Source: Savagea sp.
GTDB taxonomy: Bacteria > Bacillota > Bacilli > Bacillales_A > Planococcaceae
Assembly: GCA_030152265.1 (NCBI GenBank)
Contig: JASLHQ010000110.1
Span: 1-20,985, forward strand
Direction: 5' to 3'
DNA length: 20,985 bases
Both the position numbers and the translations under genes were made by a program. The notes under the pieces are model-generated. The model worked only from the letters and a program-made list of their open reading frames with translations, had not been told where the DNA came from and searched no databases. This document shows, in pieces, positions 15,157 through 20,985 of this stretch; positions within the stretch are counted from its first letter, which is position 1, and each line of letters opens with the position of its first letter.

Positions 15157-15302
15157 AAAGAGGTCAGGACAAAACCTCTGAAAATCCTCAAAACGCATGA
15201 AATCAAAAGTTAAAACCTTGATTTCATGCGTTTTTTATTTTACTAATCGTTGTTTTTCTATTACATTTTGATTTATGTCCCAGCCTCTTTGTTACGATTA
15301 GT
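15157..15302. repeat. Palindromic intergenic element with GAGG...GGACA ends
   Basis: The DNA between convergent genes is built as nested inverted repeats. The outer ends AAAGAGGtcaGGACAaAA (15157-15174) and, on the other strand, AAAGAGGctgGGACAtAA (15290-15273) agree at 14 of 18. A 17-bp core stem lies inside (15190-15206 with 15218-15234). The left end makes its own small stem (15159-15164 with 15174-15179), and ACTAATCGT/ACGATTAGT (15242-15250, 15294-15302) brackets the right end. The GAGGCTGGGACATAAA end resembles a recurrent intergenic repeat I recall from staphylococci and other Bacillota; copy number here cannot be tested. Confidence 0.6.
15190..15240 (+). terminator. Terminator of the tetR gene (core of the palindromic element)
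   Basis: AAAACGCATGAAATCAA (15190-15206) pairs perfectly with TTGATTTCATGCGTTTT (15218-15234), followed by more Ts (TTATTT). On the minus strand the T tract is shorter, so it works best for the rightward transcript but may also stop the convergent EAL gene. Confidence 0.85.
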
Positions 15303-15333
15303 CAATCCTTTTAAAAGAATGATTTATATTTTA

Positions 15334-16962
15334 TTAGAAAGCTTCGGGTTGTGCAATGTAATAACCTTGTACTGAATCGACATTAAGTTTTTTTAACATA
15401 TCAAATTGTCCTTTTTGCTCGACTCCTTCTGCGACGACGTGAATGTCGAGAGAATGACAAAGACGAATGAGACCTTCGACGAGTTTTGTCGTCTGTGGGT
15501 GAGTGACGAGCGATTGTGTGTAAGATTTATCGATTTTTACAATAGAAATCGGTAAAGTTTGAAGGAATCTGAAAGAAGCATACCCTGTACCGAAATCATC
15601 GAGTGCAAATGTAATTCCGAGCTGTTGCAATTGTTGCATTTGTCGCGTAATCGATTGCTGTTCTTCTGCTTGGAAAGCAAATTTTTCTGTAATTTCGATT
15701 TGAATCGCATTTGCTGGACAGCCGTATTCATTTAAAATAGATTGCAGTGTCACACTATGATTATCTTTCATAAATTCACGGATAGAGGAATTTATGGCCA
15801 CTTGAAAATTCGGCTCTTCCTTTATTCGTTCAGCAGCGAATTGAGCGACCGTTCGGAATAAAAAATCCCCAATTTCATGGATGAGCCCACTTTCTTCAGA
15901 AATCGGAATGAGTTCATACGGCTTTACTTCTCCGAGAATCTCGTCATTCCAACGAATGAGTGCTTCATACACATTCTTTTCACCTGTATTTAAATTGAGT
16001 TGTGGTTGATAAACGACAGATAAATCCCCATTTTGAATCGCTAACGGTAAACGCTCATTAATTAAAGCGTAGCGATCAATTTTTTTATGCTGTTCTGTCG
16101 TTAAAGATAAAATATCGCCACCCCCAGAACGCATAATGGACTGTGTCGCTTCACGTGCAGCGAGTAATAGTCGCTCATACGTTTGTTGATCTTCTGGGAA
16201 TTTCGCGATGCCACCACTCACTGTTAATTTTATTTGATATTGTTCGATATGAATCGGTTGTTGTTCTAAGAAGTTCATAAAACTTTGGATGAACCAATCA
16301 GCGTGAGGTGTTAAGATAACGAACTCGTATTTATTAATTCGTGCAATCGGACTATCTTGGAAAAATCGTTGTAAACGATTTGAAAATTGTTGAATAATTT
16401 GCAAGTCCAACTTCGCTTTATTATTTCGATCGTCGAAAATATAATAGTCTAAATTTAAATGGACGAATGAGAAATGAAGGTTTTCTTTAATGCGATTTGT
16501 CGTTAACATTTCGAGTTTATATCGACTCATTAAACCAGTTTCGAAATCGATAAAAGCGATGCGTTCTAGTTTTTCTTGTAACTCCATATCTTCAGTCATA
16601 TCTAATTGTAAAAATAACACTTCATGTAATCGATCATCTTCAAATATTGGTGTAGCTAACATTTTGACATAGTAAGATTTCCCTTTCCTACTCATTTTCT
16701 TCACTTGGCCAAAATAATTACGTTTTGCTTGTACCGTTTCCCAAATAAGATCGACATTTTTTTGGTCTTCTTCAGAAGGATCAAACATTTGCCAAATCGA
16801 TTTCCCAAGTACTCGTTTTGGTGTCCATTCACTCACTTTAAGAAAATTTTGGTTAGTGTATGTAATAAAACCTTCGGAATCAGTCTTAACTACCATGACG
16901 TATTCATCTAGACTATCCATTAAACAGGAAAAGTATAGTTCTGACTTAGTTGTTTCCTTCAT
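15334..16962 (-). CDS. PAS - degenerate GGDEF - EAL cyclic-di-GMP phosphodiesterase
   Basis: Soluble signalling protein (542 aa, no membrane helix). The PAS domain covers about 10-130, the GGDEF-like domain about 131-285 and EAL about 300-542. The GGDEF signature is reduced to NKYEF (210-214), so diguanylate cyclase activity is unlikely. The EAL domain keeps its catalytic set: E333 of EAL (YEALIRW), N391 (AINSS), E423 (IEITE), D455/D456 of loop 6 (LDDFGTGYAS), K476 (VKIDKS), E512 (AEGVE) and Q532 (QGYY). It should therefore hydrolyse c-di-GMP, with the PAS and dead GGDEF domains as sensors. Start at ATG 16962, 9 bases after AAAGGAG. It stands alone, convergent to tetR. Confidence 0.9.
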   Translation of the reverse strand: MKETTKSELYFSCLMDSLDEYVMVVKTDSEGFITYTNQNFLKVSEWTPKRVLGKSIWQMFDPSEEDQKNVDLIWETVQAKRNYFGQVKKMSRKGKSYYVKMLATPIFEDDRLHEVLFLQLDMTEDMELQEKLERIAFIDFETGLMSRYKLEMLTTNRIKENLHFSFVHLNLDYYIFDDRNNKAKLDLQIIQQFSNRLQRFFQDSPIARINKYEFVILTPHADWFIQSFMNFLEQQPIHIEQYQIKLTVSGGIAKFPEDQQTYERLLLAAREATQSIMRSGGGDILSLTTEQHKKIDRYALINERLPLAIQNGDLSVVYQPQLNLNTGEKNVYEALIRWNDEILGEVKPYELIPISEESGLIHEIGDFLFRTVAQFAAERIKEEPNFQVAINSSIREFMKDNHSVTLQSILNEYGCPANAIQIEITEKFAFQAEEQQSITRQMQQLQQLGITFALDDFGTGYASFRFLQTLPISIVKIDKSYTQSLVTHPQTTKLVEGLIRLCHSLDIHVVAEGVEQKGQFDMLKKLNVDSVQGYYIAQPEAF

Positions 16963-17292
16963 AATAAATAACTCCTTTAATCTCTTTTCTCTCTACACTC
17001 TAACTAATATACTATTATAGGTGATTGCTATAATAAAATCAGTAAAAAAGACTCTTAAAAAGATTCTGATTTAATCGATGACATATGACTAAAATAGGAT
17101 AAACTCTCAAATATTATTATTTTATCATAAAAATATACGTCTGAAATATGAAAATTCCTCTCTTTCTTATTTTAAAGTATAAAAATTGTAGTTAACGATT
17201 ACTTATAATGTAAACGATGGACTTATACGATATAACAATGTTAACGTAAACGTACATGACGTAAAGCGTCAAGAAAGGAGTTGTACGGACGA
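16963..17292. other. AT-rich divergent control region between EAL and transporter genes
   Basis: A 330-base gap without a gene. On the minus strand TATAAT (17024-17029) is a likely -10 for the EAL gene, with no clear -35. On the plus strand TATAAT (17204-17209) may serve the transporter gene, again with a poor -35. Between 17190 and 17271 short AACG/ACGTAAA motifs recur (GTTAACGATT, TGTAAACGAT, GTTAACGTAAACG, GACGTAAAGCG). TGACG-TAAAG-CGTCA (17257-17271) forms a palindrome just before the ribosome binding site. This looks like a regulator-binding region, unidentified. Confidence 0.45.
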
Positions 17293-18213
17293 ATGCTACG
17301 TGCAAAAGGGATTTTAATGATCGTCGTCGGAGCGATGTTTTGGGGCGCTACCGGACCGATGATGGAATGGATTTTGGATCAAGGGATGAGTAAACAGTTT
17401 TTACTCATTTTACGTTTGCTAGTTGCAGGAGCGGGGCTTCTCGCAGTTTTAAAATGGAGAGGAATTCCGATACGTCGTCCGTTCGCTCAACCGTTTTGGA
17501 CGCGTAAATTAATTATTTTTGGTATTTTCGGAATGCTCGGTGTACAGTATACATTTTTAGCTTCGATTGATACGAGTAATGCGGTCATTGCGACACTCTT
17601 TCAATTTTTAGCACCGATTTATATTATTTTATTCGTTTCGCTCATTCAAAAAGCAGTACCACCTATTGCGCAAATTTTAGGGATGCTCGTGACCTTGATC
17701 GGTCTTTTTTTATTGCTGACAGATGGTACGTTAGAAGGATTTGCACTTAGCCGCGAAGCTGTATTTTGGGGGATTGCAGTCGGTTTTGCATTCTCATTTT
17801 ATACATTATATCCAGCACGTCTCATGCAAGAATGGGGAGTTTTACTTGTCGTCGGATGGGGAATGGTTATTGGAGGGGTCATCTTACTCATCTTCAATCC
17901 TATTACTTTCATTAAAGGCATCCCGACATTGTTCGATTGGCAAGTCGCATTAATGTTACTCGGTGTTATCATTATCGGGACGATCGCTTTCGTTTTATTT
18001 TTAGGGAGCATGACGTACATTACGCCAGTGGAAACGAGTGTGTTATCGAGTTTCGAACCGTTAACCGCAATGGTCATTTCAATTTTATGGTTCGGTATTC
18101 GACTCGGCACTTTCCAGTTGATCGGAGGCGTCACGATGCTCGTCGGTGTAACGGCGATTTCGCTCATCGGTAATAAAGTGAAGACACCGGAAGTCGAGCC
18201 GAAAATAGAGTGA
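17293..18213 (+). CDS. EamA/DMT-superfamily metabolite transporter
   Basis: Inner-membrane transporter (306 aa) with about ten helices arranged as two EamA repeats. The first begins with GILMIVVGAMFWGATGPM and contains STFLASIDTSNAVIATLFQFLAPIYI-like sequence (the TNAAxA..xQFLAPI pattern). The second begins AVFWGIAVGFAFSFYTLYPARLM and contains ITPVETSVLSSFEPLTAMVISILWF (the paired E-P motif of the family). Such proteins export or import amino acids or other metabolites; substrate unknown. Start taken as ATG 17293, 12 bases after AGGAG; a TTG at 17281 touches the ribosome site. It ends without an obvious terminator before the glpD promoter. Confidence 0.87.
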   Translation: MLRAKGILMIVVGAMFWGATGPMMEWILDQGMSKQFLLILRLLVAGAGLLAVLKWRGIPIRRPFAQPFWTRKLIIFGIFGMLGVQYTFLASIDTSNAVIATLFQFLAPIYIILFVSLIQKAVPPIAQILGMLVTLIGLFLLLTDGTLEGFALSREAVFWGIAVGFAFSFYTLYPARLMQEWGVLLVVGWGMVIGGVILLIFNPITFIKGIPTLFDWQVALMLLGVIIIGTIAFVLFLGSMTYITPVETSVLSSFEPLTAMVISILWFGIRLGTFQLIGGVTMLVGVTAISLIGNKVKTPEVEPKIE

Positions 18214-18219
18214 CATCAT

Positions 18220-18248
18220 TTTACTTTTTCGGAACGATTTGATATGAT
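18220..18248 (+). promoter_or_regulatory. Candidate glpD promoter
   Basis: TTTACT (18220-18225), 17 bases, TATGAT (18243-18248). The conserved glp leader block begins 5 bases after the -10, the same distance as at glpF. No catabolite-repression (cre) palindrome was recognised. Confidence 0.65.
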
Positions 18249-18252
18249 GAGA

Positions 18253-18343
18253 GTAAGTTAATACTGTATACGGTTTGAGTATAGAGAGACCTTTCACGGG
18301 AAGTGTGTTTGACGCACTACCTTTGTTGAGAGGTCTCTTTTTT
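18253..18343 (+). promoter_or_regulatory. GlpP-type antitermination leader of glpD
   Basis: Two blocks, GTAAGTTAATAC (18253-18264) and GAGTATAGAGA (18277-18287), recur in the glpF leader with nearly equal spacing (12 versus 11 bases). The second block runs into a terminator: AGAGACCTTTCA (18285-18296) pairs with TGAGAGGTCTCT (18327-18338), with an inner AGTGTG/CGCACT stem and Ts to 18343. GlpP with glycerol-3-phosphate is known in B. subtilis to allow read-through of such a leader terminator. The overlap of block and stem fits a mutually exclusive switch. Confidence 0.82.
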
Positions 18344-18364
18344 ATTATAAAGGAGAGGGAAAAT

Positions 18365-19999
18365 ATGACAAAACAACGTGAAAGTATGATTAAACGTTTA
18401 CAATCAGAGTCATTTGAAGTCGTCGTCATCGGAGGTGGAATTACAGGAGTCGGAATCGCGCTCGATGCAGCATCACGAGGTATGAGTGTCGCATTATTAG
18501 AAATGGAAGACTTCGCACACGGTACATCAAGTCGTTCAACGAAACTCGTCCACGGAGGATTGCGTTACTTAAAACAGTTTGAAATTAAAGAAGTAGCCGA
18601 GCTCGGTCGCGAGCGTGCGATCGTTTATGAAAACGGTCCACACGTTACAACACCTGTTCAAATGTTACTCCCATTTTATAAAGGAGGAACATTCGGTAGT
18701 TTCTCAACTTCAATCGGTTTAAAAGTGTACGACACATTAGCGCAAGTGAAAAAGTCAGAACGCCGCACGATGTTATCACGTGAAGAAGTCGAACAAAAAG
18801 TTCCAATCGTGAAAAAAGACGGCTTATTAGGTGGCGGTTTATACGTCGAATATCGTACAGATGATGCTCGGTTAACGACAGAAGTAATGAAAGAATCGAT
18901 CGAATACGGTGCAGTTGTCGCAAACTACGTAAAAGCGGAAAACTTCATCTATTCTCACGGAAAAGTGACAGGCGTCGTCGCACAAGATTTAAAAACGAAA
19001 GAGTCGTTTGAAATCAATGCGAAAGTCGTCGTAAACGCAGCGGGTCCATGGGTCGATGAAGTGCGTGAAATGGACGGTTCAAAAGCAGGAAAACACCTTC
19101 AATTATCAAAAGGAGTTCACCTCGTCTTTGACCAACAAACATTCCCACTTCAACAAGCGGTATACTTCGATACACCAGACGGACGTATGGTCTTTGCGAT
19201 TCCACGTCAAGGAAAAACATACGTCGGTACGACAGATACATTTTATGATGGAGATCCAGAGCGCATGACGGTTACATCAGAAGACCGCGCATACATCTTA
19301 AAGGCGATTGAATATATCTTCCCAGATATCCAAGTGAAAGAAGAAGATATTGAATCAAGCTGGGCGGGCGTACGTCCATTAATTCACGAAGATGGGAAAA
19401 ACCCTTCAGAAATTTCACGTAAAGATGAAATTTGGGTTTCAGAATCGGGACTTATGACGATTGCGGGCGGTAAATTAACAGGTTATCGTAAAATGGCAGA
19501 AACAATCGTCGATCGCATCGTGAAAAAATTCAAACAAGAAAACTATATTTTATACACGAATAGCCGTACGAAACATATGCCGATTTCAGGCGGTAAAATT
19601 GGTGGTTCTGATGCATTACCACAATTTATCGAAACAGAATCGAATAAATTAGTAGAACATGGTATTGAAAAGGACCGCGCTGTTCATCTCGTTCGTCTAT
19701 ATGGAAGCAATATCGGACAAGTTGTAAGTTATATGGACAATAACGATTCGAAATTGCCAGATGACCTTTACGGACAATTAATGTACGCGATGGAAGCAGA
19801 AATGGCGATGACACCTGTCGACTTCTTATTGCGTCGTACAGGATATATTTTGTTCAATATCGATTACGCATTACAATGGAAAGACGAAGTCATTAACGTG
19901 ATGCAACAATACTTCGGCTGGAAAGACGATGTACGTAATCAATACGAGCAAGGCTTACGCATTGAAATTGAACGTGCGACTGAAGCGATTGCTGAATAG
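18365..19999 (+). CDS. glpD: Glycerol-3-phosphate dehydrogenase (aerobic, FAD)
   Basis: Membrane-associated flavoenzyme (544 aa) oxidising sn-glycerol-3-phosphate to dihydroxyacetone phosphate and passing electrons to the quinone pool. The FAD site is FEVVVIGGGITGVGIALDAASRG (GGGITG at 23-28), followed by the family signature GTSSRSTKLVHGGLRYL. Further motifs are YVEYRTDDARLT, VNAAGPWVDEV, TYVGTTDTFYDGDPE, SSWAGVRPLI and ISRKDEIWVSESGLMTIAGGKLTGYRKMA. Length agrees with Bacillus GlpD (about 555). Start at ATG 18365 after AAAGGAGAGG. It follows a GlpP-type leader and is 12 bases from glpP, so the two share a transcript. Confidence 0.96.
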   Translation: MTKQRESMIKRLQSESFEVVVIGGGITGVGIALDAASRGMSVALLEMEDFAHGTSSRSTKLVHGGLRYLKQFEIKEVAELGRERAIVYENGPHVTTPVQMLLPFYKGGTFGSFSTSIGLKVYDTLAQVKKSERRTMLSREEVEQKVPIVKKDGLLGGGLYVEYRTDDARLTTEVMKESIEYGAVVANYVKAENFIYSHGKVTGVVAQDLKTKESFEINAKVVVNAAGPWVDEVREMDGSKAGKHLQLSKGVHLVFDQQTFPLQQAVYFDTPDGRMVFAIPRQGKTYVGTTDTFYDGDPERMTVTSEDRAYILKAIEYIFPDIQVKEEDIESSWAGVRPLIHEDGKNPSEISRKDEIWVSESGLMTIAGGKLTGYRKMAETIVDRIVKKFKQENYILYTNSRTKHMPISGGKIGGSDALPQFIETESNKLVEHGIEKDRAVHLVRLYGSNIGQVVSYMDNNDSKLPDDLYGQLMYAMEAEMAMTPVDFLLRRTGYILFNIDYALQWKDEVINVMQQYFGWKDDVRNQYEQGLRIEIERATEAIAE

Positions 20000-20011
20000 T
20001 GAGGGAAGCTT

Positions 20012-20560
20012 ATGGTAACGCAAAAGATTTTACCTGCGTTAAGGCAAATGCAACAATTTGAAAAAATTATGGAATCATCTTTTGAAACGTTCGTTTTATT
20101 AGATGTGCACATTAGTCAATTAGCACTCATCCGTAGAGAGGCGAAACGTCGCGATAAAAAAATCTTCATCCATGCCGATCTCGTGCATGGATTGAAGACG
20201 GATGATTTTGCGGCTGACTTTTTGCTTCATGATATTCGACCAGATGGTATTATTTCCACACGCTCGAACATTATTTTGAAGGCAAAAAAGAAAGATATTG
20301 TCGCGATTCAAAGGATGTTTTTACTCGATTCGATGGCTTTAGAAAAAAGTTATTCGCTCATCCGACAAACAAAACCAAATTATATTGAAGTATTACCTGG
20401 GATCATTCCCGAAGTGATTACCGAAGTGAAAGAAACGACAAACATTCCGGTCATTAGCGGTGGATTGATCAATACAGAAGAGCAAGTGAAGGCAGCATTA
20501 CGTGCAGGGGCACATGCCGTTACAACGTCAAACGAAAGTTTATGGAAAATAAATTTGTAG
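20012..20560 (+). CDS. glpP: Glycerol uptake operon antiterminator GlpP
   Basis: RNA-binding antiterminator (182 aa) that, with glycerol-3-phosphate, prevents termination in glp leaders. Features of the family: ILPALRQMQQFEKIM at the start, VLLDVHISQLALI, KKIFIHADLVHGLKTDDFAADFL, PDGIISTRSNIILKAKK, the phosphate-binding part EVLPGIIPEVI, and NIPVISGGLINTEEQVKAALRAGAHAVTTS (barrel-type phosphate site). Start at ATG 20012 after GAGGG. In B. subtilis glpP precedes glpF with its own promoter; here it is the second gene after glpD. Its own synthesis thus depends on the leader it acts on. Its stop codon touches the -35 of the glpF promoter. Confidence 0.95.
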   Translation: MVTQKILPALRQMQQFEKIMESSFETFVLLDVHISQLALIRREAKRRDKKIFIHADLVHGLKTDDFAADFLLHDIRPDGIISTRSNIILKAKKKDIVAIQRMFLLDSMALEKSYSLIRQTKPNYIEVLPGIIPEVITEVKETTNIPVISGGLINTEEQVKAALRAGAHAVTTSNESLWKINL

Positions 20561-20589
20561 TTGACACAAAGGACCTCGTCACTTATATT
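20561..20589 (+). promoter_or_regulatory. Strong sigma-A promoter of glpF
   Basis: Perfect -35 TTGACA (20561-20566), 17-base spacer, TATATT (20584-20589). It begins at the first base after the glpP stop codon. No cre box was recognised nearby. Confidence 0.85.
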
Positions 20590-20593
20590 GAAT

Positions 20594-20669
20594 GTAAGTT
20601 AATACAAAAAGTGGCTGAGGATAGAGACCCCACACGAATGCATCTATAGGCATACGTGTGGGGTTTTTT
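20594..20669 (+). promoter_or_regulatory. GlpP-type antitermination leader of glpF
   Basis: GTAAGTTAATAC (20594-20605) and GAGGATAGAGA (20617-20627) repeat the glpD leader blocks. Directly after comes a terminator: CCCCACACG (20628-20636) with CGTGTGGGG (20655-20663), inner ATGC/GCAT (20638-20641, 20650-20653), then six Ts to 20669. This terminator is also the only one seen downstream of glpP. Confidence 0.85.
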
Positions 20670-20709
20670 CATCTCTCTGCCTCCCAAAATTTAAAAGGAG
20701 GAGAATAAT

Positions 20710-20985
20710 ATGACAGGTTTTTTTGGTGAATTAATCGGTACAATGGTGTTAATTGTATTAGGTGTCGGAGTTGTCGCAGGAGTTGTTTTAAATGATTCAA
20801 AAGCAAACGGTGGCGGTTGGATCGTCATCACGATGGGTTGGGGACTCGGAGTAACACTCGGAATTTATGCATCAGCTCCATTTAGTGCAGCGCATTTAAA
20901 TCCAGCGGTGACACTCGGTATGGCAGCGATTGGGGAGTTCCCAACAAATGAAATTATGCCATATATTGCGGGGCAAATTGTTGGC
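20710..20985 (+). CDS. glpF: Glycerol uptake facilitator (5' part, cut by window end)
   Basis: Aquaglyceroporin that lets glycerol diffuse into the cell. The first 92 residues are present: the first helix (GELIGTMVLIVLGVGVVAGVVL), the second (GGGWIVITMGWGLGVTLGIYA), and the first pore motif in SAAHLNPAVTLGMAA (NPA at about 68-70). The start of the next helix (IMPYIAGQIVG) is where the window ends. Start at ATG 20710, 8 bases after AGGAGG. It follows the GlpP leader; a glycerol kinase gene (glpK) would be expected downstream. Confidence 0.95.
   Translation, partial: MTGFFGELIGTMVLIVLGVGVVAGVVLNDSKANGGGWIVITMGWGLGVTLGIYASAPFSAAHLNPAVTLGMAAIGEFPTNEIMPYIAGQIVG

Noticed and set aside
17041..17292. 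T-box or metabolite riboswitch before the EamA transporter
   Set aside because: No T-box core, no terminator and no recognisable aptamer; only short repeats and a small palindrome.
18199..18233. Terminator for the EamA transporter gene (CCGAAAA ... TTTTCGG)
   Set aside because: Loop of about 20 bases, no T run after the stem, and it overlaps the proposed glpD -35.
18275..18364. An N-terminal extension of GlpD
   Set aside because: It covers the leader terminator; AAAGGAG before ATG 18365 and the family's N-terminus set the start.

Overview
The window comes from the chromosome of a low-to-moderate GC Gram-positive bacterium of the order Bacillales. This rests on strong AGGAGG-type ribosome binding sites, TTG starts, a BceRS-BceAB module, a GlpP-controlled glycerol regulon and NrdR boxes. 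A Planococcaceae/Caryophanaceae- or Exiguobacterium-like member is my guess, but the sequence alone does not settle the genus. No rRNA, tRNA, CRISPR array, transposase or phage gene was seen. Most of the window is ordinary core and stress-response chromosome with unusually legible regulatory DNA.

Layout. (1) 1-1158: 5' part of a superoxide dismutase gene on the minus strand. Its upstream region carries a tandem MntR-like repeat and is shared with a divergent pair encoding a glutaredoxin-like redoxin (CPYC) and a 51-residue CxxC/one-helix membrane protein. (2) 1197-7274: a six-gene antimicrobial-peptide sensing and resistance cluster: bceR-like regulator, intramembrane-sensing kinase, BceA ATPase, BceB permease, a VanZ-RDD fusion and a YxeA-family protein. 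A perfect 15-bp inverted repeat over the kinase stop codon looks like both the BceR operator of bceAB and a terminator. (3) 7275-11437: class I ribonucleotide reductase operon. A long leader holds two promoter candidates, two NrdR boxes and a hairpin, followed by nrdE (overlapping) flavodoxin, a terminator-like hairpin, then nrdF. (4) 11501-12551: D-2-hydroxyacid dehydrogenase with its own terminator. (5) 12647-15150: DHA2-type drug efflux gene (minus) divergent from a TetR regulator. (6) 15157-15302: a palindromic intergenic element between convergent genes. (7) 15334-16962: PAS-(degenerate GGDEF)-EAL protein on the minus strand. (8) 17293-18213: EamA/DMT transporter. (9) 18220-20985: glycerol genes glpD-glpP-glpF (glpF cut by the window edge), with two matching GlpP antitermination leaders.

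How the genes work together. BceA/B sense peptide flux and activate the BceS kinase; BceR then turns on bceAB and the envelope genes behind it. NrdE/F make dNDPs, the flavodoxin probably supplies electrons for cofactor assembly, and NrdR shuts the operon when dATP is high. GlpF imports glycerol and GlpD oxidises glycerol-3-phosphate; GlpP with glycerol-3-phosphate lets RNA polymerase through the terminators before glpD and glpF. Because glpP lies between them with no separate terminator, it sits in a positive-feedback position.

The most rewarding places for a second look are the flavodoxin in the usual NrdI position, the BceR operator/terminator double-use site, the MntR-like tandem repeat at sodA, the matched glp leaders, and the palindromic element at 15157-15302. 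I did not find a clearly new defence or mobile system.
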